64,000 bases of DNA from Butyricimonas virosa (lineage in GTDB: Bacteria > Bacteroidota > Bacteroidia > Bacteroidales > Marinifilaceae): assembly GCF_025148635.1 (NCBI RefSeq), contig NZ_CP102269.1, forward strand, positions 2,914,001-2,978,000, in the 5' to 3' direction. Positions 1 through 8,320 of this stretch are shown one piece after another; the stretch's first letter is position 1, and each line of letters opens with the position of its first letter. The notes beneath the pieces are model-generated. The model worked only from the letters and a program-made list of their open reading frames with translations, was not told where the DNA came from and made no database searches. Position numbers and translations under genes: made by a program.

Positions 1-2
1 AA

Positions 3-1148
3 TTGTGGTACACGTTCCCTTCAACGAAGACAGAAAGTTACACGACAACGATATGGGGTAAGATGTATAATATTATCGCTAACGTGAATAATTTGCTGTA
101 TTATTGTGATAAGAAGCGGGATGTTTTTACTACGGAAAATTATTATGAGATTATTAAGGGGGAGGCTTTAGGTTTACGGGCATTTCTGCATTTTGATTTG
201 TTGCGGATGTATGGAACTATATACGAACAGAACCCTACGTCCAAACGAATTGCTTACCGGACGGTATTTAACCGGGAGCCTAAAGAAATGCAGGCATCAA
301 ACGTGGTGGTAGATAGTATTATTGCCGATTTGAAACAAGCTGAAATATTGTTGACTGATACTGATCCGTTAAACTTTGATTTTCCGAAAGATGAGTATGA
401 AGAGCAGAATATGACAAGTGACCGTTTTTTGTTTTATCGTCATAAACGTATGAACTTGTATGCGGTGAAAGCTTTATTGGCTAGGGTATACTTGTATGCG
501 GGAAATAAAATCGAGGCGGCTAATTATGCGAAACAGGTGATCGATAGCAAACAATTTGATTTCGTGGCCGATGTAGCTGATTTGCAACGTTCGAAGGAGA
601 TTGTGTTTTCGATATACGTGGATGATTTTGATTTACAGGTGAAAGAGGAATTCGGGACTAACGGTTCTTATTATGTTTCGACGATGAATTTTTTGTACGA
701 AATGTTTGATGTCACTCATGATGGTACGAATGATTTTAGAATACGGGAAGGGGTTAGTTTTGACTTTGCTTTAAACGGGATAACAACCCGGAAATATAGA
801 CAGGAGAACATGTGGTCTTCTACAGAAGGAACGGTGGTGTTGATTCGTTTGGCAGAGATGTATTACGTTCTGGCCGAGTGTGCAGCGGATGCCCAAACTG
901 CTGCAGGTTATCTGAATGCGGTGCGTGAGGCTAGGGGTGTTGATCCCACGGGTTTAACGGAAGCTACGCGTTTGAATGAGATAGAGAAAGAGTATCGCAA
1001 AGAGTTCTACGGGGAAGGACAATTATTCTTTTTCTACAAGCGGCATGGTTACACAACTTTCTTGCATTGTCCGGTGGAAAGGATGGTTGAGAAAAATTAT
1101 ATGTTCACTTGGCCGGAAAACGAGGAGTTATTCGGAATGACTAATTGA
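3..1148 (+). CDS. RagB/SusD family nutrient-uptake outer-membrane lipoprotein, 5' partial
   Basis: The visible 381 residues are the C-terminal four fifths of a SusD-type surface lipoprotein, the lid that caps a SusC TonB-dependent channel. The reading frame is open to the window edge, and the first visible codon is an internal TTG, so the signal peptide and lipobox lie upstream. Family signs are the TPR-like helices (GEALGLRAFLHFDLLRMYG, near residue 50), the late helix with RLAEMYYVLAECA, and the terminal EKEYRKEFYGEGQLFFFYKRHG motif. It aligns by eye with the SusD at 11695 (same GEAL-IRAF-HFD-LR block), so it belongs to the DUF4843/PKD-like locus type. Its SusC partner must lie left of the window. 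Ligand unknown. Confidence 0.93.
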   Translation: MWYTFPSTKTESYTTTIWGKMYNIIANVNNLLYYCDKKRDVFTTENYYEIIKGEALGLRAFLHFDLLRMYGTIYEQNPTSKRIAYRTVFNREPKEMQASNVVVDSIIADLKQAEILLTDTDPLNFDFPKDEYEEQNMTSDRFLFYRHKRMNLYAVKALLARVYLYAGNKIEAANYAKQVIDSKQFDFVADVADLQRSKEIVFSIYVDDFDLQVKEEFGTNGSYYVSTMNFLYEMFDVTHDGTNDFRIREGVSFDFALNGITTRKYRQENMWSSTEGTVVLIRLAEMYYVLAECAADAQTAAGYLNAVREARGVDPTGLTEATRLNEIEKEYRKEFYGEGQLFFFYKRHGYTTFLHCPVERMVEKNYMFTWPENEELFGMTN

Positions 1149-1184
1149 TACGATGAATAATGGTTATAACGTAAAATGGATGTT

Positions 1185-1970
1185 ATGAAAAAGAATAAAA
1201 ATATAGGGTTGTTGATGATTTTGCTTGCATTTTTTTCGAGTTGTGAAAAATATGATATGGTGGAATTTGGGGAAGGGGGCGAGATTAATTTCAGGGGACG
1301 ATACTTGAACGGAAGTAAATATTATTGGAGTGATGATGAGAAGTACTTGGAATGGGAAAGGAATTTTGGAATGAATGTTTAGGGTGATTCTTTGTTGCAA
1401 GATACGGTGATTGTAGGGGTAAAGATAATGGGAGAGATTGTGAATTACCCACGGAAAGTGGTGTTGAAGTCTGAGGCTCCTGCGGAAAATGCATTGGAGG
1501 TGATTTTTCCGGAAGAGTATTATGTCCCGGCAGATACGGCTGTTGCTACGTTTAGGGTGATTGTAAAACGTCCGGCAACAAGAAATATTACTTACACGAC
1601 GAAATTAATGTTTGATTATTCGCAATCGGATTTTGAAGCTGGAACGCGGGAAAGACAGGTGTTTAATTTGAAGGCAGAGGATAAGGTTTCCATGGAATTA
1701 TGGGGAATTACGCAAGAGGATTGGGAATATGAACCAGTGTTCTTTTTCGGGGAGTGGAGTGAAACGAAAATGCGTTACATGATAACGATGTTAGGATGTG
1801 TGAGTTTCATGAACTGGTATTATAATGAAGACAGTTTTTTTGAAGCTCTTATGGGAAATGTGTTGTATGAATCACTGGAAGAGTATAAGGCCGATTCTTC
1901 TAATCCGCCTTTACTGGATGAGAATACGGGTGAATGGATTGAATTTCCTGATTTATCCGAAATGATGTGA
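1185..1970 (+). pseudogene. DUF4843-type lipoprotein interrupted by an in-frame TAG stop
   Basis: The 5' part encodes a lipoprotein signal peptide (MKKNKN... with lipobox FSSC) and about 65 residues, then meets TAG at 1380-1382. The same frame then stays open from 1383 to TGA at 1968-1970. The downstream part carries the features of DUF4843 surface lipoproteins (a beta-sandwich region with VPADTAVATFRVIVKRPA, then FFFGEWSETKMRYMI), which match the intact relatives at 13123 (WFFGRYSATKLRFMV) and 33985 (LLGDYSTKKYKLFL). No frameshift is needed; one base change would restore the gene. ATG 1185 is preferred over ATG 1176 because it starts the typical MKKN signal sequence. It sits between SusD and a PKD-like lipoprotein, exactly where DUF4843 genes sit in loci 1 and 3. 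A base-calling error or readthrough are the alternatives. Confidence 0.75.
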
Positions 1971-1981
1971 TAATGTAATTA

Positions 1982-3640
1982 ATGATGAAAGTTATGAAAC
2001 AGGTATTCTATATTTTGATTGTTTTTCTTTTAGCGGCTTGTTATGACGATAAAGGAAATTATGATTACGAGGAAATTAACACGATTACAGTTCTTTTGGA
2101 TGATGTTTATTCGTATCGTTTGGATGGGGACACGACCGTGTGTATCATTCCCGAGTTAAGTCAATCTTTGCAAAAGAATAGGGATAATTTGGAGTTTATG
2201 TGGGTACATTCCGTGATTAATGAGTTTATTGAAGGACACGATGATAACGATACGATTAGCCGAATTGATACGTTACGATTCCATATTGTTCCGGATGATC
2301 CGGATTTGGAGTACGAACATTATTTCAGATTGAACGTGTACGATAAGTTGACCGAAATTAATTATCCTTTTAATGTGAAGATAAAACTTGTAAAACCGTA
2401 TGATGGGGCGTGGATGATTCTGCATAATGAGAATGGGCACGCTGCATTGGGTGCTGTTGAATATATGGGGAATAGCATATTGAAGACACAGGATGCTTAT
2501 TATAAGGAAACGGGAAAACGTTTAGAGGGAATGGCTCAATGTCTGGGTAATTATATTACTTATTATTATCCATATGGCAGGGGGGAGATGTTTAATTTGT
2601 TTTCTGTTATCACGGATAAACCGGAGGAGTCAGGCGTTATGTGTCAGTGGAAGAAGTTTGAGTTAATGAGTCCGTTGACTAAAATGGTGTACTCATCGGA
2701 TCAAAGTCGTTTTAATTATTCTAACGTGAAGTTGATTGATGGGGAGGCTTCGTGGGGTGCTGTTTGTCTGTCGGATGGAGTTCTTTTCCAAAGTCCGGCA
2801 GCAATGAAACTATATAAAGCAAATATAGCTGCAGATTTGGGAGATAATATACGAATAAAGTATGCATCCAAAGCTGGATTTGGTGCGATATTATATGATG
2901 AGGCGGGACATCGTTTCTGTTTCTATCAAAATCAAAGTCGATCAACTACGGGAGATCCTAATCGTTTTAATCCGACAGATGAGAATCCATCTAGTTATAG
3001 AATTAATCCTGTTCCGAAGCGGGACAATAACGTGACGGATGTTGATGTGAATAATTTGCCTGTAGAGCAAAAAGTTCTTTGGGTAGGGGCTGGTTACGAG
3101 TTTGATCCTAATAATAGTCGTGGTTTTTATGCTAACAGCGTTTCCATAAAAGGTCTGGATAGTTGTTTCGTGTATGAATTTAATATGGACGGAATGGTTT
3201 CGACTGTTGATGGACATCCTGCTTTTGCCGGTTACTATAAGCTGAAGTTACCTGAGGGAATGGATGAAAATAGTTGTTTTGCTTCTACCATGTCATACAG
3301 CGGTATTTTATTTTACACGGTAGGAAACGTGGTTTATCGTTTGGATTTTAAACAGAGTGGGGGAAAAGCGACTCCGGTGTACACGCACGCGGGAGGAAAA
3401 GCAACGATGATGAAATTTGCCAAAAAGGCTAAGATTAACACAAATTATTTGGATTTTACGAATTATGAATTTGATCCTAATCGTAGTCTGGGGATTGTTT
3501 TTGACATGGGGAACGGAAAATGTGATTTTGTCGTACTGAATCTTTCTGTAACCGGAGGTGTTGGGACTGATAGTGAAAACTATCCGGCGACTCAAGTTTA
3601 TACTGATTTTGGTGATGTGAAAGATATTTTGTTCTTGTAG
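1982..3640 (+). CDS. PKD-like family surface lipoprotein
   Basis: This 552-residue protein starts with a lipoprotein signal (lipobox LAAC, Cys20) followed by CYDDKGNYDYEEIN. That Cys-(Y/F)-(D/E)-D-(K/E)-G-NY signature is shared with the genes at 13978 and 34759 and is typical of the PKD-like lipoproteins in Bacteroidetes SusC/D loci. The N-terminal ~130 residues look like an immunoglobulin/PKD-like fold. The rest contains repeated strand-rich units (GAWMILHNENGHAALG, later VLWVGAGYEF) that suggest a propeller or similar beta domain. It is 11 bp downstream of the broken DUF4843 gene and is followed by a strong terminator at 3671. The role is inferred: surface-exposed ligand binding alongside SusD. 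No enzymatic motif is visible. Confidence 0.8.
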   Translation: MMKVMKQVFYILIVFLLAACYDDKGNYDYEEINTITVLLDDVYSYRLDGDTTVCIIPELSQSLQKNRDNLEFMWVHSVINEFIEGHDDNDTISRIDTLRFHIVPDDPDLEYEHYFRLNVYDKLTEINYPFNVKIKLVKPYDGAWMILHNENGHAALGAVEYMGNSILKTQDAYYKETGKRLEGMAQCLGNYITYYYPYGRGEMFNLFSVITDKPEESGVMCQWKKFELMSPLTKMVYSSDQSRFNYSNVKLIDGEASWGAVCLSDGVLFQSPAAMKLYKANIAADLGDNIRIKYASKAGFGAILYDEAGHRFCFYQNQSRSTTGDPNRFNPTDENPSSYRINPVPKRDNNVTDVDVNNLPVEQKVLWVGAGYEFDPNNSRGFYANSVSIKGLDSCFVYEFNMDGMVSTVDGHPAFAGYYKLKLPEGMDENSCFASTMSYSGILFYTVGNVVYRLDFKQSGGKATPVYTHAGGKATMMKFAKKAKINTNYLDFTNYEFDPNRSLGIVFDMGNGKCDFVVLNLSVTGGVGTDSENYPATQVYTDFGDVKDILFL

Positions 3641-3670
3641 AATAGGGAACAAGTTTTTGATATAACGATG

Positions 3671-3716
3671 TGCCTGCTAATCCTCTTCGGGGGAGCAGGC
3701 ATAGAGTTCTCTTTTT
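3671..3716 (+). terminator. Rho-independent terminator after locus 0 PKD-like gene
   Basis: TGCCTGCT (3671-3678) pairs with AGCAGGCA (3694-3701). An inner CCTC-TTCG-GGGG stem-loop (UUCG tetraloop) extends the stem. A T-rich stretch (TTCTCTTTTTGCC) follows. It separates the SusD/PKD-like transcript from the two TlpA genes. Confidence 0.8.
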
Positions 3717-3751
3717 GCCTTGTTAATAATTAAATTAATAAAAATTACTGT

Positions 3752-5104
3752 ATGAGAAAAAATTTAATGATGATGGTAGCCCTTCTTCTTTTAGGGATAG
3801 GTGCTTGTGCGGGACCGAAGTCCGCTCGTTTACACGGTTCGTTGAAAGAATTCGGAAGTAACAATGTAAAAATGGAATTGGCGGGAGCCGTGGGTGATGT
3901 ATCGGATATAAATGTAATCCGTATCCCGGTGAATGATGACGGAACTTTTGATTTAGTGGTACCGTTGGAAAAACCGACTTATTTTCAGATTGGACGGAAT
4001 ACGTTGTACTTGTCTCCGGGGGATGATATGGAGGTGAATTTGGGAACTTCTCAGCCGCAAAGTTGGTTCAAAGGGAAAGGTGAAGAGGCGAATAATTATT
4101 TGAAAGGACGTTTATTCCCTAAAGCTGGTTCGTTTATGGAAGCTGGACGAAACGTGAAAGAGAATTTTGAGCAAACTAAAAAGTTAATTGATGGAATGGC
4201 TCAAAAACGAATAGAAGAGTTGAAAGCGTTGAATAACGTGAGCAAGGAGTTTAGGGAGATGGAAATGATGCGAATTAAGGCAGATTTGGCTAATAGTTAT
4301 ATGGCATATTTATGGTATTCTGATCTTTTGAAAGATTGTAAGACACGGGAAGAGGGAGAAAAGGTTGCGAATGATTTTAACAAGTCTATCCGGGAATACA
4401 TAAATCCGTTGTTAAAGGAGATTTCTGCTAAGGATGAGTATTTGGAGGTTGCTGTGGTGAGAGATGTGTTGTCGAGTTGTAATGAAATAGACCCTTCTAT
4501 TTTTGATTTCCCGAAATCACAACGGTTGAAAGAATTGAATGAAATTTATGGTGTGGGGGAACGGATGGATGAGGAAATGACGAAATCACTTTATGATGAA
4601 TTGTATGCCTACGGTTCCAAGTTGAAAAATGCGGATTTTAAACAAGCATTTTTAGGGCGATTGGAGAAACGGGCAAAGTTGATGGAGGGACGTCCTGCAA
4701 TTGATTTCACGGTAGTGAATATGGATGGGAAGGAGGGTAAATTAAGTGATTATAAAGGCAAAGTTTTGTTCGTGGATTTTTGGGCTACTTGGTGTATGCC
4801 TTGTTTGGGAGAGATGCCTTATTTTAACGAGTTAAGCAAGCAGTTTCCGAATATTCAATTCGTTGGTATTTCTTTGGATGACAATACGGAGGTGTGGTTG
4901 AATAAATTGAAAGGAGATGCCGATCATGGAAAGGTGTTAGAGTTGTTTTCTACCGATCCGTTGGTTCGGACGGGATGGGATATTACGGGAATTCCACGTT
5001 TCTTGTTGATTGATAAAGATTTTAAGATTATTTCCGCTTCTGCTCCCCGTCCTTCTGAAAAAGATGTGATTGTTCCTCTGTTGGAAAAATATAACAAGAA
5101 GTAA
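3752..5104 (+). CDS. TlpA-like thioredoxin-fold lipoprotein
   Basis: A 450-residue exported protein with a lipobox-like LGIGAC near residue 20. It has an N-terminal beta-rich region of the DUF4369 kind (LHGSLKEFGSNNVKMELAG), a helical middle, and a C-terminal TlpA/AhpC-TSA-like thioredoxin domain starting near residue 320 (GRPAIDFTVVNMDGKEGKLSDYKGK). The active-site motif WATWCMPC puts the redox cysteines at 348 and 351, and the cis-proline loop is TGIPRFLLID. Such proteins reduce or shuffle disulfides in the periplasm or at the outer-membrane face. The dipeptide MP between the cysteines differs from the GP of its neighbours. It lies downstream of a terminator, so it probably has its own promoter, which I could not place. 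The next gene starts 4 bp after its stop, suggesting co-transcription. Substrate unknown. Confidence 0.88.
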   Translation: MRKNLMMMVALLLLGIGACAGPKSARLHGSLKEFGSNNVKMELAGAVGDVSDINVIRIPVNDDGTFDLVVPLEKPTYFQIGRNTLYLSPGDDMEVNLGTSQPQSWFKGKGEEANNYLKGRLFPKAGSFMEAGRNVKENFEQTKKLIDGMAQKRIEELKALNNVSKEFREMEMMRIKADLANSYMAYLWYSDLLKDCKTREEGEKVANDFNKSIREYINPLLKEISAKDEYLEVAVVRDVLSSCNEIDPSIFDFPKSQRLKELNEIYGVGERMDEEMTKSLYDELYAYGSKLKNADFKQAFLGRLEKRAKLMEGRPAIDFTVVNMDGKEGKLSDYKGKVLFVDFWATWCMPCLGEMPYFNELSKQFPNIQFVGISLDDNTEVWLNKLKGDADHGKVLELFSTDPLVRTGWDITGIPRFLLIDKDFKIISASAPRPSEKDVIVPLLEKYNKK

Positions 5105-5108
5105 TGTT

Positions 5109-6293
5109 ATGATGAAGTTTATATGCGTTTACGTTGTAATCTTGTTGGCAAGCATAAGTTTGTGTCATGCTGATGGTTTTAAAATTAAAGGGAAAATCAG
5201 TGGGGGTGGAGAGGGGGTGAAAGTTTTCTTGACTGATCTCTCACAATACAGGCATTTTTATGATAGCACCACGATTAAAAATGGTGAGTTTGAATTTAAC
5301 GGGAAAGTGGAATCTCCTGAAATGCGTTGTATCACGATTTATAAAAATGACAGTCAGCGAGGAGAATGGAAAAGTACGGTGAAGTTACCGATCTTTGTTG
5401 ATAATTCATCCATGACGTTGGAAGCTCCTTATGATAGTTTGCCTACTAAATCGAGTAAGACGGTTCCGGGATGTATTAAAATTACTGGTTCTCCGGCTAA
5501 TGATTTGTACATGAAATACGATAAAGGGTTGGAACCCTTGTCCACCTTGAATTCTACATTATTCGAGAAGTATCGAGTGGCTTATTATTACGCGAAGGCC
5601 GACGAGTTGGGACGTAAGAATATGCAACCCGCTTATGACGCTTTGGAAGAATTGGAGAATTGTAAAGATGAGATTTATCGTTACAAGGTGAAATTTATTC
5701 AAGAGAATTCGGATTCTCCGGTAGCCCTGTATGTTGCTGGTACGTTGGCGATAACCAAGTACGGGCGAGGTGAGATAAACAAGGTGTTGGCTTTGTTGTC
5801 GGAACCGTTGCGAAATAGTCCGAAGGGAAAGGCGCTGGAGAAAAGATTAAATAGCATCCCGGTTTACGTAGGGGATCAGTATCTGGATATTGATATGTTG
5901 GATAAAGAAGGGAATACGGTGAATTTATCGGATGTGATAAACCCCGGTCAATATACTTTGTTGGAGATTTGGGCTTCCTGGTGTGGTCCGTGTCGGGGGG
6001 ATATTCCTCATCTGAAAGATGCGTATTCGGCTTATCACGCGAAAGGATTTGATATCGTGAGCGTGTCAATTGATGCTAATAAAGAACAGTGGAAGAAAGC
6101 ATTGGAACAGGAACAAATGGCTTGGTTGCAGGTGTGCGATAAAGGAGAAGGATTTGACGGGTTTATCGTGAAAAAATACGGAATTAGCGGGGTTCCTAGT
6201 TCTTTTCTGATCGATCCCCAAGGTAAGATTATCTTGACAAATGCTCGTGGAGGGTGGTTGGATACGAAGTTGATAGAGTTGTTTGAGAAATAA
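5109..6293 (+). CDS. TlpA-like thioredoxin-fold exported protein
   Basis: The second TlpA-like protein of locus 0, about 394 residues. ATG 5109 is preferred: the frame is open back to 5070, but that would overlap the previous gene, and 5109 starts a clear signal peptide (MMKFICVYVVILLASISLCHA). The N-terminal domain (FKIKGKISGGGEGVKVFLTDLS) resembles DUF4369 and is followed by a helical middle. The C-terminal thioredoxin domain carries WASWCGPC with redox cysteines near 292 and 295, a DIVSVSIDANKEQWKKAL helix and a cis-Pro loop GVPSSFLIDPQGK. It is probably in one operon with the preceding TlpA gene, and a strong terminator follows at 6320. Inferred role: disulfide reduction of imported or surface proteins. 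Confidence 0.88.
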   Translation: MMKFICVYVVILLASISLCHADGFKIKGKISGGGEGVKVFLTDLSQYRHFYDSTTIKNGEFEFNGKVESPEMRCITIYKNDSQRGEWKSTVKLPIFVDNSSMTLEAPYDSLPTKSSKTVPGCIKITGSPANDLYMKYDKGLEPLSTLNSTLFEKYRVAYYYAKADELGRKNMQPAYDALEELENCKDEIYRYKVKFIQENSDSPVALYVAGTLAITKYGRGEINKVLALLSEPLRNSPKGKALEKRLNSIPVYVGDQYLDIDMLDKEGNTVNLSDVINPGQYTLLEIWASWCGPCRGDIPHLKDAYSAYHAKGFDIVSVSIDANKEQWKKALEQEQMAWLQVCDKGEGFDGFIVKKYGISGVPSSFLIDPQGKIILTNARGGWLDTKLIELFEK

Positions 6294-6319
6294 CGAATTG
6301 TGTTTGTATAAATGTTTGT

Positions 6320-6352
6320 AGAGGTTATTCCTTTGGGAATAGCCTCTTTTTT
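6320..6352 (+). terminator. Rho-independent terminator ending locus 0
   Basis: AGAGGTTATTCC (6320-6331) pairs with GGAATAGCCTCT (6335-6346), loop TTT plus flanks, then a run of six T. Near-perfect stem with one G-T pair. Confidence 0.88.
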
Positions 6353-6371
6353 AATTAAATATTTCCGAGGG

Positions 6372-6404
6372 TTATTGTATAACACGACAAATAGTTTATT
6401 TTTG
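6372..6404 (+). promoter_or_regulatory. Predicted primary-sigma promoter of the locus 1 ECF sigma gene
   Basis: The -7 box TATTTTTG (6397-6404) fits the Bacteroidetes TAnnTTTG consensus. TTATTG at 6372-6377 supplies a -33 box with a 19-nt spacer. It lies 30 nt before ATG 6434 and just after the locus 0 terminator. Predicted by motif only. Confidence 0.6.
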
Positions 6405-6433
6405 CAGGTAAGATGTCGTGAATAAAGGATAAT

Positions 6434-6967
6434 ATGTCGAAAGATTTTTTGGAGCATAAGGCTTTTGTGGAGTTGTTTGATTTGCATTACGGGAATCTCG
6501 TGGGATTCGTGTATGGTTACGTGAGGGATGAAGAGGTGGCTAAGGATATTGTTCACGATACTTTTTTGACTTTTTGGAATAACCGGAAACGGTTGGATTT
6601 ATCCTATTCTGCAAAATCTTATTTGTTTACGTTGGCCCAGAATTATGCGTTGAATTACTTGAGACATTTGCGGGTGGTGGAGGTGAACGAACGGGAGGTG
6701 AGTCAGCTACTGGAAGCTGCTTCAGACGAATTAGCCGAGTACGATGAGCGTTATGCTCGTGTGGAAGAGAAATTGGCTCAGTTGCCGGATAAACAACGGG
6801 AGGTTTTCTTGAAGTGCGTGGTGGAGGAGAAAAAATATCAAGAGGTAGCTGATGAACTGGATGTGAGTATTAACACGATCAAGAAACATATGTCGCGGGC
6901 GTTGAAGTTTTTGAGGGATGAGTTACAGGGCGAATCTATTTTACTTTTCATATTGAGTAATAGGTGA
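6434..6967 (+). CDS. ECF RNA polymerase sigma-70 factor (locus 1)
   Basis: A 177-residue group IV sigma factor. Region 2 spans about residues 10-80 (LVGFVYGYVRDEEVAKDIVHDTFLTFW; core-binding and -10 recognition). A short acidic linker leads to region 4 at about 110-162, with the helix-turn-helix YQEVADELDVSINTIKKHM that reads the -35 box. The length is normal for the FecI-like ECF factors of Bacteroidetes. It is followed by a FecR anti-sigma gene and a SusC with an STN domain, the standard trans-envelope signalling arrangement. It is close to the sigma of locus 2 (shared YVRDEEVAKDIVHD and ALNYLRHLRVV), so loci 1 and 2 probably arose by duplication. Its likely target is the element at 7011. 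Confidence 0.95.
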   Translation: MSKDFLEHKAFVELFDLHYGNLVGFVYGYVRDEEVAKDIVHDTFLTFWNNRKRLDLSYSAKSYLFTLAQNYALNYLRHLRVVEVNEREVSQLLEAASDELAEYDERYARVEEKLAQLPDKQREVFLKCVVEEKKYQEVADELDVSINTIKKHMSRALKFLRDELQGESILLFILSNR

Positions 6968-7010
6968 TTATCTTTTTATTTTTGATTTTAGATAAAAAAA
7001 TATCTTTTTT

Positions 7011-7036
7011 GTCACCCTTTTTTGAAGGGTACGTGT
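7011..7036 (+). promoter_or_regulatory. Candidate ECF-sigma promoter before the locus 1 anti-sigma gene
   Basis: A T-run is followed by GTCACCC (7011-7017), a 14-nt spacer and CGTGT (7032-7036), 22 nt before ATG 7059. The same arrangement occurs in all four sigma/anti-sigma gaps here. The CGT-containing downstream box and the -35/-10-like spacing fit ECF promoters. Assignment to the neighbouring sigma is inference. Confidence 0.5.
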
Positions 7037-7058
7037 GATAGATGTAAAATGACAATCT

Positions 7059-8219
7059 ATGGGATACACGGATGAAGATATCGAATTTGCTAACCTGATA
7101 TTGACGGATCGGGGGAATTTGGATGATGCGAAGGTTGAGGTGTGGATGAAAGATCCGGAACACGTGATGTTGCTGAAGGAATTTGCCACGGTTTATCAGA
7201 AGCGGATGAATATAGATTTTAACCGGGATAAGAAGGAGGAATTTGCCCGGTTGGAAAACACGATTCAAGAAAGAAAGAGTCGACGGATGACGTTACGTTG
7301 GTCGGTGGCTGCTTCTGTTATTTTGTTTATCGGTTTGTTCGTGGGACGTATGGTCAATGAATGGCGAAATTTGGATGAGATGCGGATGCTGGCGGAGACA
7401 GAACGGATTGTACCGGGTGTGAAAGCTGAGTTAATTTTAAGTACGGGCGAACGAGTGGTTTTGAATCAACAATGTGTATCAATAGAGGGAGTGAATGAGA
7501 CGGGAATTCAAAATGATTCGGTGACCGGATTGAATTATACGACGGCAAAGGTGCAGGGGGAAGGGATGATTTATAATACGATGCGTATCCCGGTGGGGGG
7601 ATTTTACCAGTTGGCGTTGTCTGACGGGAGTAAGGTTTGGTTGAATTCGATGACAGAATTTCGTTTCCCGGTTGCTTTTACAGGCGAAGAGAGAAAAGTG
7701 TATTTGACAGGAGAGGCTTATTTCGAGGTGGCTCCTAATTCAAAACATCCATTTATCGTGGTGACGGAGGAAGGGATGGAGGTGAAAGTGTACGGGACAG
7801 AATTTAATATGAACACGTATCAACACGGTGTGGTACAGACCGTGTTGGTAAGTGGTAAGGTGGGTATTCGGGTGAATGCTACAGGAAAAGAGGTGATGTT
7901 AGCGCCTAGACAGATGGCCGAGTACTCGGAAAAGACGGGTATGGTTCGGGTGGAAGATACTGATCCGTATAGATATATAGCGTGGAAAGACGGGGAATTC
8001 GTTTTCGAACGAGAAACGATCGAGGAGATCATGGAACGACTTGGAAGGTGGTATGACGTGAAGGTCTTCTATGAAAACGAGTCGTTGAAACAAAAACGAT
8101 TTACCGGGGTGATCAGTCGTTATGAAGATATAGAACAAGTACTTCGTTTGATCGAGGGGCCTGCAACACTGCGTTTCGAGGTAAAGGGAAACGTGGTTAC
8201 GGTGAAATATGGACAATGA
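7059..8219 (+). CDS. FecR-family anti-sigma factor (locus 1)
   Basis: A 386-residue inner-membrane sigma regulator. The cytoplasmic N-terminal part (1-80) should bind the sigma encoded just upstream. One transmembrane helix follows (WSVAASVILFIGLFVGRMV, about 81-99). The periplasmic FecR domain contains GGFYQLALSDGSKVWLNSMTEF and YLTGEAYFEV. The C-terminal DUF4974 domain (FVFERETIEEIMERLGRWYDV through LRFEVKGNVVTV) is expected to touch the STN domain of SusC. The start ATG 7059 follows the candidate ECF promoter by 22 nt. Signalling normally involves stepwise proteolysis of the FecR periplasmic part; no protease gene for that is seen here. Confidence 0.94.
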   Translation: MGYTDEDIEFANLILTDRGNLDDAKVEVWMKDPEHVMLLKEFATVYQKRMNIDFNRDKKEEFARLENTIQERKSRRMTLRWSVAASVILFIGLFVGRMVNEWRNLDEMRMLAETERIVPGVKAELILSTGERVVLNQQCVSIEGVNETGIQNDSVTGLNYTTAKVQGEGMIYNTMRIPVGGFYQLALSDGSKVWLNSMTEFRFPVAFTGEERKVYLTGEAYFEVAPNSKHPFIVVTEEGMEVKVYGTEFNMNTYQHGVVQTVLVSGKVGIRVNATGKEVMLAPRQMAEYSEKTGMVRVEDTDPYRYIAWKDGEFVFERETIEEIMERLGRWYDVKVFYENESLKQKRFTGVISRYEDIEQVLRLIEGPATLRFEVKGNVVTVKYGQ

Positions 8220-8236
8220 TGAGTGATGGAAATAAA

Positions 8237-8292
8237 AAACCGTAAAGTGCGTCAACACGTTTACGGTTTGTCTCGGGATGTTTGCGCATCCG
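8237..8292 (+). promoter_or_regulatory. Double-hairpin leader before locus 1 susC
   Basis: AAACCGTAAAGTG (8237-8249) pairs with CACG-TTTACGGTTT (one bulged G), closing the loop CGTCAA. A second hairpin CGGGATG / CATCCG (8274-8292) follows. No T-run follows either stem, so this is not a plain terminator. The A/T-rich stretch ACAAATTTATG then leads into susC. The layout recurs before the other three susC genes. Confidence 0.55.
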
Positions 8293-8320
8293 TTAGTTTT
8301 AATCGTTAATTTACAAATTT

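Noticed and set aside
8237..8269. Simple intrinsic terminator between FecR and susC
   Set aside because: No T-run follows, and the same type of hairpin with a shared loop precedes every susC, so a leader function is more likely.
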